Below, one piece after another: positions 1-7,457 of a stretch of 64,000 nt of DNA. Numbering within the stretch: position 1 is the stretch's first letter; the number at the start of each line of letters is the position of its first letter. Source of the DNA: Sphingobacterium chuzhouense (GTDB lineage Bacteria > Bacteroidota > Bacteroidia > Sphingobacteriales > Sphingobacteriaceae); NCBI RefSeq assembly GCF_014692525.1, contig NZ_JACNYL010000002.1, forward strand, positions 1,178,001 through 1,242,000, read 5' to 3'. The translations under genes and the position numbers were made by a program. The notes under the pieces are model-generated. The model saw only the letters and a list, made by a program, of their open reading frames with translations. It had not been told where the DNA came from and searched no databases.

Positions 1-101
1 AAATATCCATGTTTGCTACAATACAAATGCGAATGAGTATAACCGAGCCTAGCGAGCTCTCCGTAGGAAATCCGGACATTCCATATGACCTTTAAAAAAC
101 A

Positions 102-1640
102 ATGTTTATACATATGAATCATCCTGTTAAAATTAAAAATGCTTTGGTGTCGGTATATTACAAAGACAACTTAGCCCCCCTGATTAAACTACTAAATAAA
201 TACGGAGTCACTTTTTACTCCACAGGTGGTACGGAAGCATTTATCCGTGAACAGGGCGTCGACGTTGTCGCAGTCGAAGATTTGACCAGCTATCCCTCTA
301 TTCTCGGTGGCCGTGTAAAAACATTACACCCGAAAATATTTGGAGGTATATTGGCACGTCGGCCTTTAGCAGGTGATCAGGAACAATTGGCACAGTACGA
401 AATTCCTGAAATTGACCTTGTTATTGTGGATCTTTACCCATTCGAAGAAACCGTAGCTTCTGGTGCTCCCGAACAAGATATTATCGAAAAGATTGATATT
501 GGCGGTATCTCTTTGATTCGTGCCGCTGCTAAAAATTTTAACGATGTGGTGATTATCTCCTCTAAAAGCGATTATCAAGAGCTTGAAGCTATGTTAGCTG
601 CACAAGATGGACAAACGACATTGGAACAGCGTAAAGAATTTGCAAAACGCGCATTTAACACGTCCTCGCACTATGACACCGCAATTTTTAACTATTTTAA
701 TCAAGAAGGTCCGCTTTCTGTTTTCAAGCAGTCGGTGCAACAGGCACAGACACTGAGATACGGCGAAAATCCACATCAAAAAGGAACTTTCTTCGGTGAC
801 TTAGACGCAATGTTCGACAAGTTAAATGGAAAAGAGCTTTCTTACAACAATTTGGTAGATGTAGACGCAGCCGTTGCTATCATTGATGAGTTTGACGATC
901 CTACGTTTGCCATTCTAAAACATACAAACGCTTGTGGTGTGGCTTCACGTCCTACTATTAAACAAGCGTGGATAGATGCACTGGCATGTGACCCTGTATC
1001 GGCGTTTGGGGGTGTATTGATTACCAATGGGGAAATTGATCAGGAAACTGCAAACGAAATCAATAACCTTTTCTTTGAAGTACTTATCGCTCCATCTTAT
1101 ACTGAGGGTGCTTTAAATGTGTTAACGGCAAAGAAAAACCGTATCATTTTAAAACGCAAAGATGTTCAACTACCTAAAGAGCAGTTCAAAACGTTATTGA
1201 ATGGCGTTATCGTACAGGACAAAGATCATACAGTAGAGGGCCCTGAAGCGATGACTACAGTTACTGAGATTCAGCCAACAGCGGAACAATTGAATGACTT
1301 ATATTTTGCGAATAAAATTGTAAAACATACCAAATCGAACACAATCGTTTTTGCCAAAAACAATACCTTGGTCGCTTCCGGCGTTGGGCAAACATCACGT
1401 GTCGATGCGTTAAAACAAGCTATAGAAAAAGCACAATCTTTTGGTTTCGATATTAACGGGAGTGTAATGGCTTCTGATGCTTTTTTCCCATTTCCAGATT
1501 GCGTAGAAATAGCGGGCGATGCAGGCGTAGCAGCTGTATTACAACCGGGTGGTTCTATTAAAGATCAACTATCTATTGAAATGGCCAATGAAAAGGGTGT
1601 GGCGATGGTTATCACCGGTGTAAGACATTTTAAGCACTAA
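102..1640 (+). CDS. purH: bifunctional AICAR formyltransferase / IMP cyclohydrolase PurH
   Basis: This enzyme performs the last two steps of de novo IMP synthesis: it formylates AICAR with 10-formyl-tetrahydrofolate and then closes the ring to IMP in the cytoplasm. The N-terminal MGS-like cyclohydrolase domain spans about residues 5-145 and carries the GGRVKTLHP motif at 69-77. The rest is the AICAR transformylase domain, with the catalytic Lys-His pair at 273-274 (ILKHTNACG). Full length is 512 residues, normal for the family. A second in-frame ATG at 114 gives MNHPVKIKNALVSVY and matches the usual N-terminus better, so the true start may be 12 nt downstream. The gene stands alone and is followed by a strong hairpin. 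Identity is very secure; only the start is uncertain. Confidence 0.97.
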   Translation: MFIHMNHPVKIKNALVSVYYKDNLAPLIKLLNKYGVTFYSTGGTEAFIREQGVDVVAVEDLTSYPSILGGRVKTLHPKIFGGILARRPLAGDQEQLAQYEIPEIDLVIVDLYPFEETVASGAPEQDIIEKIDIGGISLIRAAAKNFNDVVIISSKSDYQELEAMLAAQDGQTTLEQRKEFAKRAFNTSSHYDTAIFNYFNQEGPLSVFKQSVQQAQTLRYGENPHQKGTFFGDLDAMFDKLNGKELSYNNLVDVDAAVAIIDEFDDPTFAILKHTNACGVASRPTIKQAWIDALACDPVSAFGGVLITNGEIDQETANEINNLFFEVLIAPSYTEGALNVLTAKKNRIILKRKDVQLPKEQFKTLLNGVIVQDKDHTVEGPEAMTTVTEIQPTAEQLNDLYFANKIVKHTKSNTIVFAKNNTLVASGVGQTSRVDALKQAIEKAQSFGFDINGSVMASDAFFPFPDCVEIAGDAGVAAVLQPGGSIKDQLSIEMANEKGVAMVITGVRHFKH

Positions 1641-1646
1641 ATTTAA

Positions 1647-1673
1647 GGGCGGTGCATTGGTTATGCACTGCCC
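1647..1673. terminator. hairpin terminator between convergent purH and a small ORF
   Basis: An 11-bp stem (one G-T pair) with a 5-nt loop begins 6 nt after the purH stop: GGGCGGTGCAT pairs with ATGCACTGCCC. A weak T-rich tract follows on the plus strand. It separates two convergent genes and probably works in both directions. Confidence 0.8.
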
Positions 1674-1675
1674 TA

Positions 1676-1792
1676 TTATAAATATCCTAAAAGCCAATAA
1701 ATAATAATAAATGCTATAATTGTTCCAAAACAGCCAAGCCCTAATTTTTTAGCTCCCCATCCAGCAATTATTGTCTTAAAAAATCGATTCAT
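1676..1792 (-). CDS. 38-residue single-span membrane protein
   Basis: A short leftward frame encodes 38 residues: MNRFFKTIIAGWGAKKLG, then a hydrophobic stretch (CFGTIIAFIIIYWLLGYL). The pattern is a short basic N-terminus, a GWGAKKLG linker and one transmembrane helix reaching the C-terminus. I have an impression of similar tiny proteins in Sphingobacteriaceae, but I cannot name a family or function. The frame fills the otherwise empty space between the purH terminator and the MBL-fold gene, and the stop lies 2 nt from the terminator hairpin, which is what a real convergent gene would show. No clear Shine-Dalgarno is visible, as is usual here. The translation and topology are seen; that it is expressed is inferred. 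Confidence 0.6.
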   Translation of the reverse strand: MNRFFKTIIAGWGAKKLGLGCFGTIIAFIIIYWLLGYL

Positions 1793-1846
1793 ACGTTAAT
1801 GCTTTTTCTTTCCTTCTAAAGCTCTACAAGAAAAATGCCGATTTTA

Positions 1847-2800
1847 TTAAGCCGATAATATATCGCGGACAATAAGCTTTCCATCGAAATGTTTTTTTAA
1901 ATATCTTCCATCCCCGTGGATTGTCCATACCTGTCTCGGATCTACTTTATCAATGAAATACAAAATGTCCTTCCAGTCTACGTGATCGGAGATATATAAT
2001 TCAATATCATTTTGTCTTTGTAACCGCTCCCAACCGGAAGCAAATGCTCTCAATACATTTTTTGCCTTAAAATAACTGTTGAATGTAAGCGGTGGAACCA
2101 AATAAATTTTGTTGGTGCTCCCGTCTTTCATTGCTTTGCGATTATATAAGGTATAACAAAGTCGTTTGTATCCTAACTCGTTATATAGCTTATGAACAGG
2201 ATACATTTTATGATGTACCAATACCTCTCGTTCCGGCAGTAAGTCATTTATCAATGCTGTTAGTCGCTGTGCTTTGCCTAAGGTATAGCACCCCAACATA
2301 ATGTTACTTGGCCTATCTTTCAATTTTAGGATCTCTTTCTCCACGTCCGGATGTGAGACGGCAGGATTGGCAAAGGTCGATTCAGTGATCAGGACATCAG
2401 CCTGCGTCAATACAATTGGTTCACAAGTAGCATCTTCCTGTAATTTATAATCACCCGTATATAGATACTTCACTCCTTGACACTCCATCAACACTTGTGC
2501 AGAACCTAATATATGTCCGGCAGGAAAAAAAGTAATATTTACATTTCCTAGTTTAAAGGTGTGCTCGAAGGTTACGACCTCAAGACTATTTTCTGCTATT
2601 TTCGGGAACTTATTTTTCATAAATGCAAATGTAGCAGCTGTAGCATACATCGTTTTATGTCCATTGGTAGCATGATCACCGTGCGCATGCGATATGATAT
2701 TTTTTGCAACGGGATACATCGCATCAATGTAAAAATCACCATACCGACAATAATAGCCGATATCATCTTTTATTAAAAAATCCTCGAAAATCTCCTTCAT
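1847..2800 (-). CDS. MBL-fold exonuclease-like protein (YSH1/ligase-associated exonuclease type)
   Basis: This is a metallo-beta-lactamase-fold hydrolase of the group annotated as exonucleases involved in RNA processing. The metal-binding motif is visible as SHAHGDH (about residues 37-43), followed by a second conserved segment FPAGHILGSAQVLME and then YTGDYK. The length of 317 residues is near that of ligase-associated exonucleases, but no ATP-dependent DNA ligase or helicase is adjacent, so that specific role is not supported. The start overlaps the coaE stop by 4 nt (ATGA), so it is translationally coupled at the end of a YbbR-coaE-MBL operon. The nucleic-acid substrate cannot be read from the sequence. 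Confidence 0.75.
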   Translation of the reverse strand: MKEIFEDFLIKDDIGYYCRYGDFYIDAMYPVAKNIISHAHGDHATNGHKTMYATAATFAFMKNKFPKIAENSLEVVTFEHTFKLGNVNITFFPAGHILGSAQVLMECQGVKYLYTGDYKLQEDATCEPIVLTQADVLITESTFANPAVSHPDVEKEILKLKDRPSNIMLGCYTLGKAQRLTALINDLLPEREVLVHHKMYPVHKLYNELGYKRLCYTLYNRKAMKDGSTNKIYLVPPLTFNSYFKAKNVLRAFASGWERLQRQNDIELYISDHVDWKDILYFIDKVDPRQVWTIHGDGRYLKKHFDGKLIVRDILSA

Positions 2801-3393
2801 GTTTTTTGCCCTTCTAGAAATTGCTTGTGTAGCGGTAATATCTGCGGAAGTAAAGGCGTTAATCCATCATTTACGATAATAAAGTCCGCGAGTTTTTGCT
2901 TTTCTTCGTCTGGCAGTTGTTTGTTTATACGATCCAATACTTCTTCTCTAGTTATCGTATCTCGTTGCATAACACGTGCGATACGCATATCTGTCGGTGC
3001 TGTTACCAAGATAGTATAATCTAGTTTTTTATATGAACCACTTTCAAAAAGCAGTGCTGCTTCTTTCAATGAATACGGAAAGTTTTGTGATAGTGCCCAA
3101 TCTTCTCCATGTTGGATTACGATAGGGTGTACAATGGCGTTCAGTTTATCCAGTCTCTCTTTATCCCGAAACACTTGTGAAGCCAGATAAGCACGATCCA
3201 GATGCCCTTCGATATCATAAACCTGCTTACCAAATTCCAATATCAATGCATTTTTAATAGCTGAATTGGTATTCATCAATTCTTTCGCTTCTTTATCTGC
3301 ATCATAAAAGGGCACACCTAGCGCTTTAAAAACTTTCGCTACGTAACTCTTTCCCGAACCTATGCCTCCGGTGAGACCGATCTTCAACCCCAT
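2797..3393 (-). CDS. coaE: dephospho-CoA kinase CoaE
   Basis: CoaE phosphorylates the 3'-hydroxyl of dephospho-CoA with ATP, the last step of coenzyme A synthesis. The P-loop GGIGSGKS is at residues 9-16, with the typical VPFYDADKEAKELM segment after it and the DKLNAIVHP motif in the lid region. The protein has 198 residues, the normal size. It begins 3 nt after the YbbR-like gene and its TGA overlaps the ATG of the MBL-fold gene, so the three genes form one tight leftward operon. The catalytic residues look intact and the assignment is secure. Confidence 0.95.
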   Translation of the reverse strand: MGLKIGLTGGIGSGKSYVAKVFKALGVPFYDADKEAKELMNTNSAIKNALILEFGKQVYDIEGHLDRAYLASQVFRDKERLDKLNAIVHPIVIQHGEDWALSQNFPYSLKEAALLFESGSYKKLDYTILVTAPTDMRIARVMQRDTITREEVLDRINKQLPDEEKQKLADFIIVNDGLTPLLPQILPLHKQFLEGQKT

Positions 3394-3396
3394 AAT

Positions 3397-4344
3397 CTAT
3401 CTTCTAACAAAAAAATCAACATTCTGTGGCTCTATACTAACAACATGACAGTGTTCGGGCACTTTTGTTAGGATTACCGGTAGATTCTGTACTTTATTCT
3501 TTTCCCAATTTTCCATATCTACCACAGCCTCAAAATCTCGCGACGACCATTTATTATAATCTTTCAACGATACCAAAAACGTAACTTTAATCTTGCTAGG
3601 TAAAATCCGGACGGAAGTATACCGCGAAGCATTTTCCACTTTGAGCGGCAGTTCAATCACCTTTTCCGTAATTTCCCCCACCGGAATGGTAATCTCTGAA
3701 AATGTAGGATAGATTGTTATGTTGTTCTTTTGATGTTTATTCAAATAGGCGATTGTGCGCACGTCCGTTGCTACCTCGCTACCTCGAATGGTATCGGTTT
3801 CCAAATAATCGATATTGGCAACATCCTCCAATGGCCCAGTTACCGTGACGTATTCGGGATTTGCCCGGGTATCGCCTATAATGCCATATTGCTTCTTAAA
3901 TTGTATATCATATAACGGACGTATAGGTACCTTTCTTTGTGTTTGCTTAGAAAAATCAAAATACAATGTGTCGGGTATCACACCAATCACTTGGTTATCT
4001 GCTGGAAATTGTCGATTGATGTATCCCAATTGATTTGCAAAAACAATATAATTCCTCGTTCTCAATCCACTTAGATCAACTTGGATGTGTGGTGTATCGG
4101 GTCGAAGTCTTTTCACGAACATCTTCCAACCACTCATTCTCATCCGGATACTAACCGTATCTGATTGCAATGGATGAAACGCCTTGTTCTCCGGAATATT
4201 CACATAGGAAATACCTGCATCGATACGAAATGTCTGCTCGGTAGAAACGGCAAACAACAACCACGCGATAAAGGAGATGACTAAACATCGCAAAAATATT
4301 GCGAGTTTTCGCCTTTTTGTTTTCGTGAAGCGGGGTTGTGCCAT
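3397..4344 (-). CDS. YbbR-like (CdaR-like) domain protein
   Basis: A membrane-anchored protein with an N-terminal basic stretch (MAQPRFTKTKRRKLA), one transmembrane helix (FLRCLVISFIAWLLFAV) and a large exported part with YbbR-type beta repeats, including segments such as KVPIRPLYDIQF and VTGPLEDVANIDYLETDTI. In Firmicutes the YbbR protein CdaR regulates the c-di-AMP cyclase CdaA; no cyclase gene is in this window, so a link to c-di-AMP is only a family-level suggestion. I chose the ATG at 4344 (MAQPRF) rather than an upstream in-frame ATG at 4368, because the upstream extension runs into the terminator hairpin. It is the first gene of an operon with coaE and the MBL-fold gene. Confidence 0.8.
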   Translation of the reverse strand: MAQPRFTKTKRRKLAIFLRCLVISFIAWLLFAVSTEQTFRIDAGISYVNIPENKAFHPLQSDTVSIRMRMSGWKMFVKRLRPDTPHIQVDLSGLRTRNYIVFANQLGYINRQFPADNQVIGVIPDTLYFDFSKQTQRKVPIRPLYDIQFKKQYGIIGDTRANPEYVTVTGPLEDVANIDYLETDTIRGSEVATDVRTIAYLNKHQKNNITIYPTFSEITIPVGEITEKVIELPLKVENASRYTSVRILPSKIKVTFLVSLKDYNKWSSRDFEAVVDMENWEKNKVQNLPVILTKVPEHCHVVSIEPQNVDFFVRR

Positions 4345-4370
4345 AACCACAAAAATAGTAAAAGACAACT

Positions 4371-4406
4371 AAAAAGGAGACTGTCTGTTGAGACAATCTC
4401 CTTTTT
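4371..4406 (-). terminator. hairpin terminator downstream of yajC
   Basis: A near-perfect inverted repeat pairs AAAAAGGAGA with TCTCCTTTTT and an inner TGTCT with AGACA, with one mismatch and a 4-nt loop. On the minus strand it ends in a T run. It separates nusB-DUF1573-yajC from ybbR-coaE-MBL. Confidence 0.85.
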
Positions 4407-4429
4407 CAAAAATCAAGTCTATAAAAAAC

Positions 4430-4750
4430 TTATTTCTTTACAGTTTCGCCGTTCGCCGCTCTGGAAGCGTCTAAAGCAACAGCAGATTTGTCGAAACGGA
4501 TTTTCACACCCGAACCTACATCTACTAAGAAAGTCGTCTCGCTAACTTCCACAATACGTCCGTGGATTCCCGCTGTTGTCACGATTTTTGAGTTCACACC
4601 TAATTCCTCAATATATTTTTTATGGTCCTTTTGTTTCTTCATCTGTGGTCTGATCATGAAGAAATAAAATACCACAACAATCAGAATCATAGGTAAGAAA
4701 CTCATCAATCCACCGCCTCCGGGTGCCGCTTGTAATAACGTAGTTATCAT
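4430..4750 (-). CDS. yajC: preprotein translocase subunit YajC
   Basis: YajC is the small accessory subunit of the SecDF-YajC complex that assists protein export through SecYEG. The 106-residue protein has a short Gly-rich N-terminus (APGGGG), one transmembrane helix (FLPMILIVVVFYFFMI), the diagnostic RPQMKKQKDHKKYIEELGV segment and a small cytoplasmic beta domain (KIVTTAGIHGRIVEV). It is the last gene of a leftward nusB-DUF1573-yajC cluster and is followed by a strong terminator. Confidence 0.95.
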   Translation of the reverse strand: MITTLLQAAPGGGGLMSFLPMILIVVVFYFFMIRPQMKKQKDHKKYIEELGVNSKIVTTAGIHGRIVEVSETTFLVDVGSGVKIRFDKSAVALDASRAANGETVKK

Positions 4751-4807
4751 ATTATATATAAAATTAAAAGTTACATGTTAAATTATCTACTAAAAGCAAT
4801 TATGCTC

Positions 4808-5239
4808 TTATTTCGGCAAAACCTCACCTTTCAACTGAATAGTGGTGACCCGATTGTCAGCATTGGAAACAATCGTCACAATTTTTTGCTGTGTACCTAC
4901 TTGCCCATTGCTATCAAAACTCACTTTTATTTCACCAGATTTACCAGGAAGAACAGGAGTTTGCGTGTATGAGGGCGTTGTACAACCGCACGATGCAGAA
5001 ACTTGTGACAGGATTACGGGAGCTGTTCCGGTATTGGTGTATGTATACTCGTGTTCTACAACTTCACCTTCTTTCACCTGTCCAAAATCAAAAACAGATT
5101 CAGCAAATTCAATTTGACCCCCTTTAGCTGCTTCATTAGCTAACGTAGCTGTTGATTGCTCCTCTTTATTCCCTGAATTTCCACAGGAAATCAAGATTGC
5201 TAATAACCCACAAACAAAAAATGATTTTAGTATATTCAT
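4808..5239 (-). CDS. DUF1573 domain lipoprotein
   Basis: A 143-residue lipoprotein with a hydrophobic signal and a lipobox ending at Cys19 (LAILISCG). The mature part is a single immunoglobulin-like DUF1573 domain, seen in FDFGQVKEGEVVEHEYTYTN and the short motif ASCGCTTP, which is typical of the family. DUF1573 proteins are abundant in Bacteroidota envelopes, but no biochemical role is established to my knowledge. It lies between nusB and yajC with 54- and 57-nt gaps, a gene order I believe is common in this phylum. Lipoprotein nature is read directly; function is unknown. Confidence 0.85.
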   Translation of the reverse strand: MNILKSFFVCGLLAILISCGNSGNKEEQSTATLANEAAKGGQIEFAESVFDFGQVKEGEVVEHEYTYTNTGTAPVILSQVSASCGCTTPSYTQTPVLPGKSGEIKVSFDSNGQVGTQQKIVTIVSNADNRVTTIQLKGEVLPK

Positions 5240-5293
5240 TGTATTTTTATTGTTTATTTGCTAAGTTGTTACGTCGTTTATTTTTTTACAACT

Positions 5294-6241
5294 TTACCCT
5301 TGTAGACCTCTACCCGTTTTCTGAATACGTCCTTGTTGTGCCAACTCTGCAAGGATCTTATCCAAGATGCCATTGATAAATGTATTACTTTTAGACGTAC
5401 TAAATGCTTTTGAAAGCTCTATATATTCATTAATTGTAACCTTTACCGGAATTGTTGGAAAGTTAATTAACTCACAAATTGCCATACGCATCAATAGCGT
5501 ATCGACCAATGCAATACGATCAGCTTCCCAGTTTTTCGTCTTAACAGAAATCAACTGCTGGTATTCATCGCCGTAGCGGATAGTCTGCTTTAAGAGTTCA
5601 ACGATAAACTCCCCGTCCTCTTCCCAACTAGGTGTTAAATCCGCCAATTTGTTTTGTGCCGGATTTTCACTACTGAAGTTTTTAAACGTTTTAGCCACCA
5701 TAGCCTGTAGCACTTCCCTGTCCACCGGCCAATTGATAAACTTCGCTTCGAAAGCCTGTTCAATTTCGGGCGATTTCAATATGATTTTCTTGAAGATAAA
5801 CTTGATAATATCTTTCTCCGCAGCAATAGATCTATCTTCCTGCTGCAGATAAGCCATATATTCAGGTGAATCTTTCAATTGTGCGAAGATAGAACGAACT
5901 ATTTCGGGATCGAACGTCCAGGAAACCTTGTACCTCTTTACATTTTCCAAGTAGGTTCTATTTTGCCGTAGTGATTCAATAAAACTATTGCTATTCAATT
6001 TTGTCGTATAGATCTTATCCGTTTCGGTCGGCAAAAATTTATTAGCTCTCCCCTCTGCATCAATTAGTACATATTCAGCAACTTCATCAAGTAGATTCAG
6101 TGTCCAAATATACATCTGGTTAACTTCGTCAACACTGGTTAACAGTATTTTCTCGAAATCTTTCACTTGTTTATCTTGTGATAAACTAAACGCATACAGC
6201 GTTTGCATAACTTTCACCCTAAGGTGCCTTCTATTAAGCAT
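5294..6241 (-). CDS. nusB: transcription antitermination factor NusB (long Bacteroidota form)
   Basis: NusB binds boxA RNA with NusE (S10) and takes part in rRNA transcription antitermination. The recognisable RNA-binding core begins with MLNRRHLRVKVMQTLYAF and the C-terminal helical part contains DRIALVDTLLMRMAICELINFPTIPVKVTINEYIELSKAFSTSKSNTFINGILDKI, written here as domain landmarks at about residues 238-300. The protein is 315 residues, over twice the E. coli length of about 139; the extra part is an internal region (about residues 50-200) common in Bacteroidota NusB. It is the first gene of nusB-DUF1573-yajC. Confidence 0.93.
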   Translation of the reverse strand: MLNRRHLRVKVMQTLYAFSLSQDKQVKDFEKILLTSVDEVNQMYIWTLNLLDEVAEYVLIDAEGRANKFLPTETDKIYTTKLNSNSFIESLRQNRTYLENVKRYKVSWTFDPEIVRSIFAQLKDSPEYMAYLQQEDRSIAAEKDIIKFIFKKIILKSPEIEQAFEAKFINWPVDREVLQAMVAKTFKNFSSENPAQNKLADLTPSWEEDGEFIVELLKQTIRYGDEYQQLISVKTKNWEADRIALVDTLLMRMAICELINFPTIPVKVTINEYIELSKAFSTSKSNTFINGILDKILAELAQQGRIQKTGRGLQG

Positions 6242-6300
6242 AATTTAATTTAAAGAACGATTGTATATAAATAAGAACGTATTATACTTTCCAAACTCAC

Positions 6301-7371
6301 CTATTTAATTTTCTTGATGTCAAATATACGCTTTTCTGCTAATTGTTTAGCAGCTTCGTATGTAGTAATATTGTCTTCAACAGATTTTTGGATGACATGA
6401 CGGGTCGCGTTATAGATATTTTTAATTAATGCTTCTGTACGGTCATTACCGTATCCCTCTAACTCTGAATAGCAACTAATCAATGCCCCTGCGTTAATTA
6501 AAAAATCAGGAGTATATAAGATATTCCGTTCTTTAAGCAGTCTATTTGTTTCTTCTTCTTCCTTTAATTGGTTATTTGCTGACCCGGCAATAATCCGACA
6601 ACGCATACGTGGTACGGTTTCAGGATTTACCGTCCCACCCAAAGCACATGGTGCATATACATCAGCATCCAGTTCGAAACTGGTGGAGTAGGTAATCGGC
6701 TCCGCTTTATATTTCGCGGCAATCTTCATCTTGCGTTCCTCCGTCATATCCGATACGTAAACACGTGCATTTTCCGCACGCAACATGGCCACCAATTGCT
6801 CTCCGACACCTCCGACACCTTGTACCGCTATCTTGCGACCAGCTAATCCATCATCGCCATATAGCTCTTTAATAGCCGCTTTAATTCCATAAAATACACC
6901 ACGCGCCGCGAAGAGCGTGGTATCTCCACCTCCATTTAGAGACGCAGGCAACCCGGCTACATAATCCGTTTCAGACAACATGTACTCTAGATCTTTCTGC
7001 GTGGTACCGATATCGGTCGAAGCAATAAAGTTTCCATTAAGTCCTTCAATGAACTTCCCAAACCGACGCATTAAAGCTTCCGTTTTATCTGTTCGATGAT
7101 TGCCTATAATAATGGCACTGCCCCCACCTAGATTCAGACCTGCAAGAGAAGCTTTATAGGTAATCGCTTCCGATAGGCGTAGTGCATCATCAACAGCATC
7201 TGTCAAAGATTCATAGGGTAACATGCGGACACCTCCTATCGCCGGACCTAATGTCGTATCATGAATCGCAACAATTGCTTGCAATCCCACCACCTTATCT
7301 TGGCAGAAAAATAAATTCTGATGACCAGAAATCGCCATCTTATTGAAAACAGAAGAATTATTTACTTCCAT
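6301..7371 (-). CDS. Glu/Leu/Phe/Val dehydrogenase family protein lacking the catalytic lysine
   Basis: The protein has the amino acid dehydrogenase fold: an N-terminal substrate domain (TTLGPAIGGVRM, ITYKASLAGLNLGGG) and a Rossmann domain (KIAVQGVGGVGEQLV). Leucine dehydrogenases deaminate branched-chain amino acids with NAD+. Aligned by eye with Bacillus LeuDH, the substrate-carboxylate lysine is kept (Lys73, matching Lys68) and so is the Asp at 120, but the catalytic lysine in GGGK (Lys80) is replaced by Ser85, codon AGT. The 356-residue length is normal and the frame is intact. It may be a family member with altered chemistry or a regulatory role, so activity should not be assumed. It is transcribed divergently from the ABC exporter. 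Confidence 0.85.
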   Translation of the reverse strand: MEVNNSSVFNKMAISGHQNLFFCQDKVVGLQAIVAIHDTTLGPAIGGVRMLPYESLTDAVDDALRLSEAITYKASLAGLNLGGGSAIIIGNHRTDKTEALMRRFGKFIEGLNGNFIASTDIGTTQKDLEYMLSETDYVAGLPASLNGGGDTTLFAARGVFYGIKAAIKELYGDDGLAGRKIAVQGVGGVGEQLVAMLRAENARVYVSDMTEERKMKIAAKYKAEPITYSTSFELDADVYAPCALGGTVNPETVPRMRCRIIAGSANNQLKEEEETNRLLKERNILYTPDFLINAGALISCYSELEGYGNDRTEALIKNIYNATRHVIQKSVEDNITTYEAAKQLAEKRIFDIKKIK

Positions 7372-7409
7372 AACATTCCTTAAGTACCTATATGTTCTTT
7401 TTGCTTCTG

Positions 7410-7417
7410 CAAAAGTA
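7410..7417 (-). promoter_or_regulatory. -7 promoter box for the leucine dehydrogenase-like gene
   Basis: On the minus strand the sequence reads TACTTTTG, a match to the Bacteroidota primary-sigma -7 consensus TAnnTTTG, predicting an RNA start near 7404 and a leader of about 33 nt. A good -33 TTTG at the usual distance is not evident. Confidence 0.55.
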
Positions 7418-7443
7418 GGGAATATTTTTTCAAATTTTAGCCT

Positions 7444-7451
7444 TACATTTG
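7444..7451 (+). promoter_or_regulatory. -7 promoter box immediately before the ABC exporter
   Basis: TACATTTG matches TAnnTTTG and ends 6 nt before the ATG at 7458, so transcription would begin at or next to the start codon. This predicts a leaderless or nearly leaderless mRNA. Confidence 0.5.
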
Positions 7452-7457
7452 TTCCCG

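Noticed and set aside
1..101. The 101 nt before purH as the end of another gene or a riboswitch
   Set aside because: No clear reading frame end and no conserved purine or PRPP riboswitch core could be recognised in so short a stretch.
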